The position numbers and the translations under genes are program-made. The notes beneath the pieces are model-generated. The model was not told the DNA's origin, searched no databases, and saw nothing but the letters and a program-made list of their open reading frames with translations. From Phaeoceros laevis (lineage: Eukaryota; Anthocerotophyta; Anthocerotopsida; Notothyladales), in the NCBI GenBank assembly GCA_049999765.1, contig JBNGIQ010009400.1:1-53542 (forward strand): DNA of 53,542 nucleotides, given 5' to 3'. Position 1 is the stretch's first letter. Each line of letters begins with the position of its first letter. Below, piece by piece: positions 13,101 to 26,804 of the stretch.

Positions 13101-16100
13101 TTGGGTGGAGACAAAGACGAACTAGGGGCTGTTCGGCTGGAAACTATGTCCCTACAGGTGTGTTGGATCTGTCACAATGATAATTACCTTCCTGATCAAG
13201 GCGCTGACCTTCAACTTATCTGGGATTTGTCTGACTGATAAAGATCTGTAATAATACAGGTGGATGATCTACATCTGGTTGTTGGGGTTGGCGGAAAAAC
13301 TGGTGAAGGTATTATTCAAGAAGCAAATGGGTTGTCTCTACTTCTGAGAAGACCTCTTCGTGATTTATGGCACCAGGTTCCAGGGCTTGAAATGACGATC
13401 AAGGTGAGAAAATATCTCGTGGGAGGAGCAAATGGTGTACAAAAGGGTTTCTCTAATGGTTGGTGAACTGGGTTCTTGGTTGTAGATGGAACACCTCAAA
13501 GCTGCTTTATCAGACAAGGAGTATCAGGTTATTACAGAATGCGCCTTGACAAATATGGCTGAAACTCCCAACCTCCCCGGACCGGTGGTGGAACAGAAGA
13601 CTGAAGATGAGCAGAAAGGGAAGGTCAAGGAGAATGAGCCAGTAGATGAGGGCGAACATTCAGAGGAGCTGCCTGAAAATGGTGGTCATAACGAAGGTGG
13701 TCACAACGAAGCAGCGTGGACAACAATCAAAGTGGCTGTCGGTATCCAGTTAGTGGAGCTTGGTTTATACACCAGAGGTACAAGAGACGATGCTCTTGCT
13801 TCTGTACAGGTGAGTTCAACATCCTGTTGTAACTAGAGGCAAGTAGTGTGCAAGCGTGTGGACATTGCAGTGGGGTGTTTGTTTGGACGTGTTACCAAAC
13901 TTCTCAGTGAACATCCTGTTGCTACATATGACTACGGCTGCCCCCAACACTGCATTTTTTTCAATTGGAGAATTGTGCATCTGGCAGGTGAGTGGAGTCT
14001 GGGCAGCATATAAATCGAATTCTGCCAATGAAGCATCTATTATGGCAACTTTAGAAAGATTCAATGTTAAAGATGATCGAGAAGCAACAGAGCCTGAGAT
14101 GCGATACATGATTGGAAGTGCAAACACAAGAGACGATATTGCAGCTATAGAGCACTCAAATAACCTGCAAGTGCCCCAAGACATCTTAGAAACGCAGCAT
14201 GGACCGGTGCTTACTATGCTGGTATTGGATGCAAAGATTAGCGACCATACGAAGATGGTGGCCTTAAGAATCCAACGGCCTCGCCTGCTGGTAGCTCTAG
14301 ATTTTCTGCTTGCTCTGGCAGAGTTTTTTATACCCTCAATACATGCTGTCCGCTCTGATGGCAAGGGCTCTGATGAAAACCCCATGGATATGAAAGATGG
14401 GATATTTTTGACTCAGTCTGTCTATAAGCAAAGTTCGAAGGAGGTGGTGTTGTCACCAAAAAAACCTCTCGTGGCTGATAGTCATACCATAGATGACTAT
14501 GTCTATGATGGTAGAGGAGGACGGATCCGTTTAACTGACAGAGATGGGGGAAATATTAACCAGCACTCGCGGCAGACCTTGATCTTTGTTGGTGATTGGA
14601 AAAACCTCCGCTTTAAGAACGTAATAATTCAGGTGAGACTGTTTTGTTCATCTCAAGCAGCATGCACGTTTGCAAGTTTGTCACTTTATCCCCTGGAGTG
14701 TATATCTCATATTGTGCACAACTCTTGTGGTGGAAATGGCAGAATGGTGATTATCTTGATTCCTGTGTATGCCTTGGGAGTAATAGCAGTTACTCTGCAT
14801 CTGAACATGACGGAGTCTTTTTAGAAGAACAAGCCGAGAGCTCAGCTGATGACAACTCCACATGCTCTGACGACAATGAAGGCAGTGAGCCTGGCCATGA
14901 GATTCAGGACAGCAGCGCTGTTGATGAAATCATGTTCGATTTGCAGGTGTGGACACTGCAGAGTTTAGAGATTGTTATAACTACCTCAAGTTGCTAAAGA
15001 ACCTCGTGTTATTGCAGGCTATAGGGCCAGAGTTGACATTCTATGATAGCACGAAGCATGCAAGCGACCAACTCCTTCCTGAGAACCTCCTTCGTGCAAG
15101 GATGAACTTGTTTTCAAGGTTAGTTTTGCGTTCCATCAAGAGGGTTGTCCTTTTCGCTTTTATGGCTTGTGGTGCTCTCCTGGTTGTACATCATCTGCAT
15201 ATTTCCTATACATCATCTTCATATATTGACGTTGTTCGATTGCAATAGGTTTGTTATGAAGGGCGATGACATGGAGTTGAATGCTAAGATAAGTAGCCTG
15301 ACTGTGGAGGCCAGCAGTGGTGTGGATGTTCTGGAACCGTTCGACACGTCAGTCAAATATGCAAGGGTATCAGGGAAGCAGCACATCCATGTCGGCATGT
15401 CGGAGATATTCACGAACTTCTCTTTCAGCGTTATTCAGCTGATTCTAAAGTTGCAGGAAGATGTTATGTCATTCTTACGAATCACCTCGGAACAAATAAC
15501 TGTGGAGTGCTCTGAATTCGACAGAGTATGGGCAAATGAAGGTATCATTTGGCTGTAAGATTGAAACTGAGTCAGCTCTTGGTGTTGCTGGGATGACTTA
15601 GTTTTGGAGGGCAATCGTGTAAGCTTGTGAGTGTGTTGTTTGTACGCAGCTGTTGGACATGGAGTGAATCAAATGGCTTTTTGGCGGCCTCGAGCTCCTC
15701 CAGGGTTCGCAATTTTGGGGGATTGTTTTACTCCTAGGTCTGTCTTACCCCCATTTCATCAGAACGTCTTCCCTGGTTGAGCCTGGAATTTGCGAAGCTT
15801 TCCCTACTGCATCATTAACTCTTCAATTGCTCCCAATATTGTCTTGTTATTTCTAACATGAAACTCTTCAGAAATGAATCTCCAGCGAAAGGTGTAATGG
15901 CACTTAATATGGGCCTTGCTTGTGTGAAGAAGCCGGTTGATTTTGAGCTGGTTTGGTCATCAAAACTGTGCTTTGGGGCAAGCTCTGGATCAGACCCGTC
16001 TGAAGACTACAGTGGAGAAGAATGTCGTGTTTGGTTACCAGTTCCACCACCAGGATACGTGGCCTTGGGATGTGTAACATCCAGGGGACATGAACCCCCT

Positions 16101-19100
16101 CCTTTGAATGTTGTGCAGTGTGTATTGGCTGTTCTGTTGAGCCCTTGTTCAATGAAGGATTGCATCTTCGTGCCTGCTCAGTGCCGGTTAGTTTTGCATT
16201 TCTAATCTGGCTCTTTGCTGAATCTCAGTCCATTGGAGCCTGCGCTGTTGTGTGTGTCTGAATTCAGTTGTATGTGCAGTGAAAAAGGATCAATGGAACC
16301 TGAACTTCAGGCTTTCTGGAGAGTGGATAATTCCGTGGGGTCTTTCTTCACACAGCACAGTTTAGCGTCCACCGAGAAGAACAAACCTTTTGAGCTTCGA
16401 CAAGTCATTCTGGACTATGGGTGTTACCCTGGTCAACCCAATGAATCTGAGCCGTCAGGCCAGCTAGCCGCAGCTAGAGCTGGAGAGGGTGAACAAGTAC
16501 TCACAGCGACTCCATCTGGGAGGATATTTGATCATGTTGCCCGTTTCAAGCTAGTTTGGTGGGATAAAGGTAGTGGTTCAGCTAAGAATGTCTCCATTTG
16601 GAGACCAATTGCTCCAAATGGGTCTGCAATCTTAGGGGACATGGCCGTGGAGGGGTAAGCATCATTTAAGCCGTTGCCGAGATGACTCCAAATTGCAAAT
16701 GAATCTCGATGATGGAGCACGTGGCTGTTGTGAATCTTTTTTAGTTGCAAAGGTGTTCGAGTTTTTTTTCTGGGGCATCTGATTGTGCAACAGAATTCTA
16801 AGAAGGGCTCTGTTGGCAGCTATGAGCCGCCGAGCTTGGGATTGGTGCTTCGTGAAAGCCCAGATAGCGACCTGCTCAGAAATCCAGTTCGGTTTCGCCT
16901 TCAAGGCCAGATATCTAAGAAGCGGGGCTTAGAAGCTGTGTCTTTTTGGTTCCCTGTGGCTCCCCCTGGGTATGTAGCCCTTGGGTGTGTTGCCACTAGG
17001 AGTTTGACGCCACAGTTGGAGGATACAGAATCAGTCAGATGTGTGCGAACGGATTTAGTGATTGGAGTACCCTTACCTGCAACTAGTCTGTGGGACAGTG
17101 GAGCACTTCGGCATGTGAAACCAGAATTTAGCATCTGGCCTTTGCAAAACGAGGTTGGTTACACTGAACCTGATCCGTCTACAACAATTCATGCTTGAGG
17201 GGGTGGTGTTCTTTTTCTTTTGAGCTTGGCAATGGAATTTTGTCGCCGTTCACTTAACAATCATGGTTTACAGGGGTATACCTTTCTTGTGCAACGGGGA
17301 TTTAAGTATCCTCCAAAGAGATTGGCTCTTGGCCTTGTTGAACTTCGTCAACCTGAAGCACCAGATAATATAGTTGTTGATGCAGAGGCTAAGCACATCT
17401 CGGCTTGTTTTTATGATGACTTTGGTGGCCTTGTAAGTCTTATGTTGCTGATCAAGTCACATTTCGTTGTGCCATCCAATGGGAACACTGTTGGGATGAC
17501 CGCGGGTCTCTATTGCAGATGGCTCCCTTGCTAGACTTTTCGTTGAGTGCCATCACACTAAGTTTGCATGGAAGGATGGAAGCATTCAGCTCAGCTGCAA
17601 ACTTTTCCTTATGTGGCACGACATACAATGGGAAATACGATGCATGGGAACCACTTGTTGAGCAGTGTGACGGTTTTGTGAGGTAAATAGTGCGACAGAA
17701 TTACCAGTGAATACTTTCCAATAATTGACAGGCTCTGCCAGGACTTGCTTTGTTCGAAATTGAATGGCGTGCATGTGCAGGTACGAGTATAACAAAGATC
17801 CAGCCGACTCAACTCGCCCCACAGAATCGCGCATTCGACTTGCAGCTACTAGCATGCTAAATGTCAACATGACAACGGCCAATGTCAACCTGTTTCTGGA
17901 AGCAGCTGCTAGCTGGAAAAAACTATGCAGTATTGAGGAGAGCTCAAAAAAGCAGAGCTTTTTGGTACGTCGCACACCATTTTCACTAGTAGGACTGGTA
18001 GCCAAGTAAGGTTCGGGGAGATGGGTTGGGGATTTTTTAAGCTTATCTAGCACAGGATGACGAGTACTTTTAACTGGGACAGGATCAAAGCTCCTCAATC
18101 AGAGAGACAAAGCCAGCCCTCAATCTCGAACACAAGAAAAACCTTGTCATTATCAGCCACAATGAGCTTGGGAAAGAGATCTTCGTCCGTGTGTTGGAGG
18201 ATGACCTGCACCGCAAGGTTATTCCACTTCCTCCTAAAGGGGAGATTACTGTGAAGCTCTCGCCTAGGAGCATGGAACATCGGAGCCTAAAGGGGAGGCC
18301 AAAGAAGCCCACGGTCCTTTTTGTTGCACTCAGGATTGGGGATGCTGAGGTTGGTCCGAAGAGCCCATTTTGTTGGCAGTTCCTTTGGGCAAAAGCAAGT
18401 GGGGCACGAGTCCGTGGAGTATTTCACTAACTGATTTGCTTGGCTTGGAGCAGTTGCCTGAAGATGACACATTTGGGGGGCGGGAATACATGTCTGCTGT
18501 TCGCATAGTTCCCCGACTGCAGACCTCAGACCAGCGCCAACTACAATACCAGAGTGCAAGAACTCGATCAAAAAGTCCACAAAGTAGTGAATCAAAACAA
18601 TTATGTGGCCGAGTCCTTGTGCACTGGGATGAAGTGTTTGTTTTTGAAATAGAACCAGGGGTGAGTGCATCTCCGTGTTCCGCTCATTCATCACCAAGGC
18701 AGTGGCTGTGAGTTGGCCTGAAGCTTGTGCTAGCGTATGTTGTGGAATATCTTTGAATCTTTTTTATCGAAAGCTTGCTTATATTAACTGCTTTGTTGAA
18801 GTTAAGAAGCTATCATGACATGCACATTCATCTAACCTGTTATCTCTGACATTTTTGGCAGGAACTTTGTACTGCTGAGATACTTGTCGTGGACTTGGCC
18901 AAAGGTGTCTTTATGTGAAAGTTATTTTAGTCCTTGTGAAGCTTTTGTCCAGGCACGGCAAGGCATTGAACCATGCTACTGGTTGTTCTGTGTCCAGGAA
19001 CGGCCGTGGGATTTTGCTCAGTTCCTCTATCTGCGGAGGTGAAGAAAGATCAGGGCATTGTCCACAAGTTCCGCGAGAATGATCACATAGATTGGTCAAC

Positions 19101-22100
19101 TGTATCTCTGACATGGCACCCGCTCCACAAGCCACAAAAGTTGGAGGTATTGCATGATTCGGTTGAGATGAGATGATGACTTACGTTTTATTATAAAATG
19201 CAAGGTCTAGTGCCGTTCTCAGTGTGAGCGTGATTGTTCTGCATCGACATGTTAAGTTGGGGATTGATTCAATCTTTGATGCAGGCCAATCAGCAGGAAC
19301 CGGAAGCATGTGGGAAGCTGAGTCTTGCTGAGTACTATTTCATAGTGGGCGATCATGCCGAGGCAAGGCAGGTGGATAATGGACATGGCCCAAAGCCAGG
19401 AACGATGCAGGTTGGGCCTTCAAAGGAAGGTCCTTGGACAAATGTAGGGCTGAACTATGCCCTAGGACCTGCGCCTTGGTTTGTGGGCAACGATGTTGTT
19501 GCCAGTGAGATTGTCCTTGATTCTGGTGTTAAACATTTGTTCATCAGGTCCCTGGTTGTGATTGAAAATGATGCTGACTTTTCAATTGAGATTTCTTTGC
19601 TCCCAAAGCCTGTGGATGGAAAATCGTTATCCCTTGACTATGATGAGGACTCCGGTCAGCAACCAGCTGATGAAGGAGTAGTTGTGGAAGAAGTTTTTGA
19701 AAACGAAAGATACCAGCCTATATCAGGATGGGGGAGCTCGTGGCCAGGACATCTTTTACCCACTGATCCAGGACACTGGAGTTCGAGAGACTTTGCCAAC
19801 CCGTCTGAGGTATAACATTTCAGTTGTACACTCTGTATTTCAAGCTGGTTTTCGGTTAGCATTTTGGTTGGTCATATCATATTACCATGTTCTAACATGC
19901 AGGATGAAGCCCACCGTAGTATCATTTTGAACGTTGGTGTTTATGACCCCACATCTTGCAGGATTTCCCTCACGTGGCTCTGCCAGCTTCCTGGGAGTGG
20001 ACAAGCGATTGGTATATTGACAAAGTGGATCCTGTCGATGAAGAAGGGTGGGGCTATTCATTTGACTTCAAAAACTTTCCATGGCCACCCTTTCATTCTG
20101 TTGAAGGTGCGTTAAGTTTTGTGCGGCGTCGCCGTTGGGTTCGGAGTAGGCAGTTTGTCTCAGCAGGTCACACAGGTCGGCTACCGCTGGGTATAATGGA
20201 GCCGGGACAGAAGACCCCTCTTCCAATGGTAGTATTGCGTCCAGGAGTTCAAGATTATTGCTTACAAGTTCGACCACATGTTGAAGAGGGTAGTGCTGAG
20301 TGTGTATACAGTTGGAGCCAAGTAATGCATCACAAGTGGCGCACAGAAGAAGGGAAGCATCGGTCTACTGCAGAGGACATCAGGGTCCGTTGCCTAGTTG
20401 AGTCTGAGGAGCTGCTTAGCTGTCCAATTGAAGCGGGTAGTAGTGCAGCACATGGTAAAGGTGCTTGGCTCTACTTGGAGGTGACCTCGACAAGCATTGG
20501 CAGGGATCCCCAACTAGATCTTGTCAAAGATTGGAGAATCGTAATAAGTGCTCCTGTGGTGCTGGTAAACCTGCTTCCCGTGCCATCAGAATATGCTGTG
20601 GCGGAGAAGTCACATGAAAGAGGGCCCATTGTACGGGATAGGGGAGTTATTGATCCTGGTCAAAGAGCTCGAATCTATCATGCTGACCTTCGAAAGGCAC
20701 TGTACTTGACACTACTCCCACAAGGCGGTTGGCACCCAAAGAGAGTAAGAAAAGTGGATTGTCAGTCAACAGGTTCAGTACTTTCTGCTTGTATTTACGT
20801 GATAATGATCGGTGTCTTCTTACGTGGTTTTGATGTGAAGGAGGTAGTCTTAATATCACACCCATTCAGGGAGTTGGAGAAGCACATCACTTTGAAGAAC
20901 TCTATATCTGGAAGGTGAAATAACTACTGGCAGAAATAGTTGCCAGTTTTTGTGTGTGAAGTCTTGATCTCACACCTTGTTGCAAAATGTTCCAGGAAAG
21001 TTAAAGTGCAGATTGAATATGATAATGGAATAGCAGCAAAGGTCTTACGACTGTTCGCACAGTGCTGGTTGGACCGGGACAACTGTCCTCCTTTGCGTTT
21101 CAGATTTTTGGAGATATTGCCGCCTCCTGACCATGTCAAGGACGCTTCCCTGCTCAAGCGTCCACTAGAGGCTTGTAAGGGTGTTGTGGAGGGCCGTGTG
21201 GTGGAGGAGATTGACGTGGAAGAGTTGCCAAATTACCCAGTGATGCTTTCATCGTTTGATTTGAAGACAACGGGCTTGTCGGTTGCCCTTGGAACATCTG
21301 GGGAATTTGGTCCTGTGTGGCCTCTTCATGCCCTTGCTGACCCGGTATCGATACATGTTTAGATTATTCAGAACGGTTTGAGTCAGTTTCAAAATCTTCT
21401 ATTGCTGCCAATGTTCTGCCTCTTGTTTCTTACGTATCCATTTCGTTGTAGGATGGGTGCACTGAGGTCAGGGCCATAGATATAAATGGTGCCTATTATC
21501 GATTCTTAGTGTCTACAGTACTGTGCCCTTTGGACTTTGCTAAGACTAAGGTATGTATTTCCAACATTCATGACCTCTCACTACTCATCCTTTTATGTTC
21601 CACTAATAATTGAATCTAACAGGTGATTCGCATCCGACCATACATGACGTTCACAAACATCCTGGGGCAATCGCTCCATATGAGGATTGGAAATGGTGAG
21701 GACTTCAAGACATTGAAGCCATCCGATTGGAAAGCTTCTTTTCCAGTTCCTGACAGTGATGAGCAAGAGAAGATGCAGGTGAATAATAAAACATTAGGAG
21801 TGTGTCAGCTTCGTTCTTGTCTTGGTTCTCTGTAGCTGCTTAAGGTTAGATAAGGGAAACTGATCTGCAAATCCTTTAACGCGATGTGTCTCTGCTAGAT
21901 ACGCCTGGAAGAATGCGAATGGTCGCATCCATTTCTTATCAAAAAGGAAGAAACTTTGCATGTGCCTATGCGCAGTCAATCTGGGAGGATGATAAATGTT
22001 CGTGCTGAAATCAGAAGTCAGGAAGAAGGCTCATACTTTTTTGTTGCCTTCCGGCTTGGTTCCGCAAGGGGTCCTTACAGGTAGTGCATCTGAGATCTTT

Positions 22101-25100
22101 CGAATTTGGTGCTTTGTTTGCTCAGAGCTAAGCATAGACCCTTCTGAATGTTGCAGACTTGAAAGCCGTATTCAGTCGAAGAATATTAGGTACCGGCAAG
22201 TCAGAACCAGTGACGAGGTTGAGACTGCTGATGATGGCTGGGAAATTGTTAAACCTCACTCTACTCGGTCTTTTGCGTGGGAAAACCCGCAAGGAGAACA
22301 GATCTTGGAGGTTTGTGTAGATGGGGTGGACATTTCGTCTGTGCAGAGATATGACATCAGTAAGGTCGGGCATCATCCTGTGCTATTTTCTGAGTCAGGC
22401 ACCTCCGTCAGAATCTGTGTTTTGGTTTTGGAACATGGGGATCTAAAAGTTGTTAGATTCTACGAAAGTGGGGTCCAAAGCGAGATGGTGTTAAGTGGAC
22501 GTGAGCTGGGGATACCTGCAATAGCAGGTGGAGGTGGCGACCCTTCACTCCAACCAGGAAGCTCAGACTCTGCCTCATCATCTCAGCTTGAAGTCGTACT
22601 TGACATAGGGAAGTTTGGATTGTCTGTGGTGGATCAGAATCCACGTGAGATACTCTTTCTATGTCTGGAGAACGTTACGGTTTCTTACTCCACTGGTTAC
22701 AGTGATGGTACAAGCAGGTATGTATACACTTCCGTGGTCTGTTGTGTTGACAGAGTGATGTTAACTACACGTGAATGCTCTGAGTCCTCAAATTTGATAT
22801 GCGAAGTGATTTTGTGCCTCCTTGATGCAGGTTAAAGCTTTTATTGGGTTACTTGCAGCTAGACAATCAGCTACCTCTTACACCAATGCCTGTATTTATG
22901 TATCCTGAGAGGAAGGAGCAGTCCTCTGAGTTTGTTCTGAAATTGACGATCCACAAGTGCAACGACAACAGTGAGGCCATAGAAGTCTATCCATATGTTG
23001 GGTTACGGGTGAGTGTTCAAGTGACTTAACTGGAAATCTTCAGAAGCAGCTAAGCGTGCAGGGTTGTGATATAAGATTGGTGATGGGTTGTTGCAACTCT
23101 GATTTGTTGGCGAATGGGGTTGCTTCCTTGTCTGTAGGTTTCCGAGAGCCCTTTACGAATCAGTGTTCATGAGCCCATTATTTGGGCTATCATGAGCATG
23201 TACAACACTCTCCACCTTGATCGTCTTGGTGAACCTTCAGAAGTCGTACAAGCAGATCCAGAGATAAGATTTGAGTGCGTCTACTGAACCTGAAACTTAC
23301 TGAAACTCGTGCTCAAGCCCATGTTAAAAACCTTCGAATATTCCATTTTTGCAGGATGATCGACATTTCTGAAATCCGGCTGAAGCTTTCAGTAGAAACA
23401 GCTCCAGGGCAGCGACCGCGAGGAGCACTCGGGATCTATGGCCCGTTGGTGACAACCCTGGGCAATGCAAACAAGATGCCTGTACGTGCAACTTTATCTT
23501 CCATTTTACTGTAGCTTTCTGTCCTATGTCAGGCAAGAACAAGTGACAAGGCAACGCAAGAAAGTGGGAACTGGTGCTTTTACTCACAATGTTGTGGCAT
23601 TTCAGATTCGGATAAACAGTGTTTTTCGTGAGCAGCGATATATCAGAAAAAGCCAAGTAGGTTCGGCAATTGTCGATCGAATTCGAAGAGACTTAATTCA
23701 CCAGCCATTGCAGTTGCTTTCCGGAGTAGATGTACTTGGAATGACAAGCTCAACTCTGTGGACACTTAGCAAAGGAGCTGCTGTTTTGTCCAATGATGGA
23801 AGTTTCTTAAAACTGCGAGCACACCAGGTATATCGCTTCTGGGTGTCAACAAACTTGAAGCTATTCTAAGTCCTCACTTAACAGTGGTACAGGGGCCAGA
23901 TGTTTTACCTTGTAACTTCTTTTTGGTGCCAGGAGCGTGCGAAGAATATTACTGGGGTTGGTGATGGCTTGCTGCAAGGAACTGAAGCCCTTGCACGGGG
24001 TTTTGTGTATGGCGTTTCTGGAGTCATGACGAAACCTATCACAAGCGCAAGAGAATATGGCGTAACAGGGTTCTTTCAGGGCATAGGAAAAGCAGTGGTC
24101 GGTTTTGTTATGCAGCCTGTTAGTGGTGTGCTGGACTTTGTTGCCATGACTGTAAATGGTGTGGGGGCAAGTTGTACACGATGCTTTGAGATCTTGGAGC
24201 ACGAACCATCTGTTAGGCGGATCCGGATACCTAGAGCTATTCGAGGTGATGGTGTCCTGACGGAATATGATGAAAAGGCTGCTTTAGGCCAAGTGAGTTG
24301 GCGACTTGACTGACTTGTCATTCGCACGCCCTTCTGCATAGTAAACATAGAAGGGCCACAGTGTCCAGGAGCTGATGTACGCAATTGATTGCAGGCAATT
24401 TTGCAGCTCGCTGAGTCAGGATATTTCCGGCAGAAGGTATTTAAGGAGCAGGCAAAGTTTGCTTGGAGTGATGTCTATCAGGAACACTTTGACCTGCCGA
24501 GGGCCAGGATTGCTATGATCACAAACCGGCGAGTGTTGATGTTGCTGGTAAGCTGGGTTTTCTTCTTCTATTTGTTTGATCTCCATAAGTGGACTGCCAG
24601 CTAAATGGTCACTTCTGGTCTGCAGCGTCCACCGTCCCATGCTGCTGGGTTAGGCAAGGTGTTATCTGATCCATGCAAAATACTTTGGGATGTGCCCTGG
24701 TGGGACTTGCTCTCTCTTGAGCTTCCTAGGACAGAACAGCTCCCGTCACATGTGATCATTCACCGCCGGTATGAGCCGAAGAGGTATGCTCAACTCATAA
24801 GGTGCTATGAGGTTGACCCAAGCTCAGGAGTACCACAAGCGAGTCTAGTTTACCATTCAGTTGAACATGCCTGGCGGACTTATGGTCCTGATCGCAAGAA
24901 ATTATCGTTGCAGGTTAGTCTGATTAACTATACATGCCTGTTGTACCTCGTGTGTTGGGGAGGAGATAAAGTTTGCGAGGTGTCTCCTAGCTGTACAATT
25001 CCAAGCAGTTGTAGTTACAGCAACATCATCTGAGAACGTGTCCCGTTTATGGCAGCTGGGGAAGAAATATCAAGTCCGGCAGTTGACTGGTCCTGGCAGG

Positions 25101-26277
25101 AGACTCCAATCTGCGGCAGAGACAAGACTCAGAATGCAGTCTAGTGAATGCACACCAATTAATAGGAATGGAACCATGGTTTCAGCTGGAAGTGATGCAC
25201 CTCAATCTGTTGACCCAGGTTTTACAAGAGAGGTGGTGATGTTTGAGCACATCTGGACTAGTGAGCACGAAGTGGGCGTTTCATGTTCCTTATGCTGTAG
25301 AAAGGTAACATATCTTTCGTTGATCATGTCTTACAAGCTTCATAGTGTAGCACTACATGGCAAATGAGGCTTGATTAACTTGACGTTGGATTAATCCTGG
25401 AAGTTTTCTCTACTGATGGTCTCATGAATGTCAGGCAAATTCGGATAGGGATATGTGTACAATATGGCGACCTATGCCTCCTAAAGGGTACTGTGCTGGA
25501 CTCCAACCTATCCAACTGCAGGGTTTGTCGATTATTTGAGCTAGAATATGAGAGTTACGCTTTTCTTGTTGGGGTTTTCTTCATACTTCCAGCCATTACT
25601 TCATGTTCTACGCTAGGGTGATGCAAAATTGCCTGTTAGCCAGAGTGGATTTTGATAATATTATATTTCTTTGTGCTGCAGTTATGTCTCAGTTGGAGAC
25701 GTTGCTTATGTGGGAAGACATCGGCCAACCGTCACAATGGCTTACAAAAATGAAGACAACAAATTTGTTGAGCCTTTGGGCTTTGATCTGGTACGAAGAA
25801 TGCTGTTCGTGCTTCTGTTTTGCAAAGCTCCGGGTGAGAAGCTGTCCATCATTTTTACCTTTGGTTTTTGAAACCGAAAAGTAGATGCGTGCTTAATCTG
25901 CCAGTAGTCACATGTTAAAGCTTAACATCTTAATCGTAAATATGTGATGCATTCAGGTATGGAGAAGCTGGCGAGACGGATTTGTGGAGCCAGTAAGTAT
26001 TTGGATGCCTAGAGCTCCAGAAGGCTATGTTGCAGTGGGGTGTGTTGCTGTCAATGCTTACATCGAACCAGAATTAGATGTTGTATGGTGCGCACGTGCC
26101 GACATAGTAGAAGATGCAGAGTTTGAAGATCGATTAATCTGGAGAGCAAACCAGCCGTGGAGATGTTTCATATATCCTGTTGTAAGTGATGCTTTGACAT
26201 ACATTGCTTTGCGGGAACCTAAAACAGAATGGACTCCGAGGCCCAAAAGAGTTGCAGCCAGCTTTACCGAAATATAG
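4130..26277 (+). CDS. VPS13: VPS13-family bridge-like lipid transfer protein, PH-domain plant type
   Basis: One giant gene of several dozen exons, with a product of roughly 4,000 residues. The chorein N-terminus starts at 4130 (exons 4130-4226, 5028-5131, 5297-5431) and reads MLEEVAANYLQKYLGDYVKG then KPEALNALKLPIKVKAGFLG. A PH domain (about 9932-10414, GHREAVWQHRYAALAGPFLY) identifies the At4g17140/At1g48090 class. VPS62-like modules such as FWRPRAPPGFAILGD lie near 15.67, 16.03, 16.59, 16.95 and 25.99 kb. Next come a dysferlin-like segment (WEWTSDWYID ... RRRRWVRSR, about 19.98-20.15 kb), the SHR-BD/VAB region (about 20.2-21.2 kb), and the conserved C-terminal helical region (GLLQGTEALARGFVYG, about 23.9-24.3 kb). 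The stop is at 26275-26277. Known members carry bulk lipid between membranes at contact sites. Internal exon borders are mostly approximate. Confidence 0.93.
4317..4442. repeat. Minisatellite in VPS13 intron 1
   Basis: Four imperfect copies of a roughly 30-40 bp unit containing GACTTGTAAGGC and GCC(A/G)GGAG. Read on the minus strand the units encode PYKSP-like proline-rich peptide inside an open frame (4212-4577). It lies wholly within the first intron of VPS13. Confidence 0.75.
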
Positions 26278-26308
26278 TTAGCCTCTCGAAGCCGGTTCTA
26301 TTTGTACA

Positions 26309-26314
26309 AATAAA
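26309..26314 (+). terminator. VPS13: Candidate polyadenylation signal of VPS13
   Basis: A perfect AATAAA lies about 30 bp after the VPS13 stop codon. The placement is reasonable for a plant near-upstream element, although plants tolerate much variation there. Confidence 0.45.
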
Positions 26315-26404
26315 GAAGGATGTATTGCAGAGAAATTGAGGTTCTTTCCATGGATCTGTTATTTTGTCTCAGTGCATCTATGGTTTTTATCCAAAGCTAC
26401 ATTA

Positions 26405-26708
26405 GGGGGACTCGATCCTTGGCTGTCCCGGCCGGACGGGTTGTCCGTGGGCACCTAAACAGGTGCTCGTCGGAGCGGCCGCAGCCAACTCCAAGTGCGC
26501 CGTCGCCCGTGGCCTCCCGCGGCGCCTTTTTAAATTATTCTAAAAACGAAAGCCCTAAACCTCGACTCGACGGTGCCCTGCAAAGTTGATGCGTAAAAAA
26601 TTGACGCGTAAAAAATTGACGCGTAAAAAATTGACGGTCAATCCGTGGCACGATCACGGCGTACTCACACTCGTGGCCAAGTCCCGACGGCCAAGGATTG
26701 AGTCCCCC
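26405..26708. mobile_element. MITE-like element with terminal inverted repeats and TA target duplication
   Basis: The ends are inverted copies of each other: GGGGGACTCGATCCTTGG at the left, and on the complement of the right end GGGGGACTCAATCCTTGG, with 21 of the first 23 bases identical. The element is flanked by TA at 26403-26404 and 26709-26710, the duplication expected of Tc1/mariner (Stowaway-like) insertions. At about 304 bp without coding potential it would be non-autonomous. It sits between the convergent 3' ends of VPS13 and the PPR gene. The superfamily is inferred only from the TA flanks. Confidence 0.8.
26591..26635. repeat. Three perfect 15-bp tandem repeats inside the MITE
   Basis: GCGTAAAAAATTGAC occurs three times head to tail without a mismatch. 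This is probably copy-number variation inside the element. Confidence 0.95.
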
Positions 26709-26709
26709 T

Positions 26710-26745
26710 AGTATAACCTTGAGTATAGCCTTGAGTATACCCTTC
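26710..26745. repeat. Three 12-bp tandem repeats next to the MITE
   Basis: The unit AGTATAACCTTG is followed by AGTATAGCCTTG and a decayed third copy. It abuts the right TA flank of the MITE and lies just downstream of the PPR stop codon, probably in its 3' UTR. Confidence 0.85.
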
Positions 26746-26804
26746 GTTCCTTGAACTTCCTTCCATGGAAGGGACACCGGAGTTTTTGAGTGCCTCCACT
26801 CCAT

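Noticed and set aside
26591-26635. CRISPR-like array
   Set aside because: The three 15-bp units are contiguous with no spacers, in a eukaryotic MITE.
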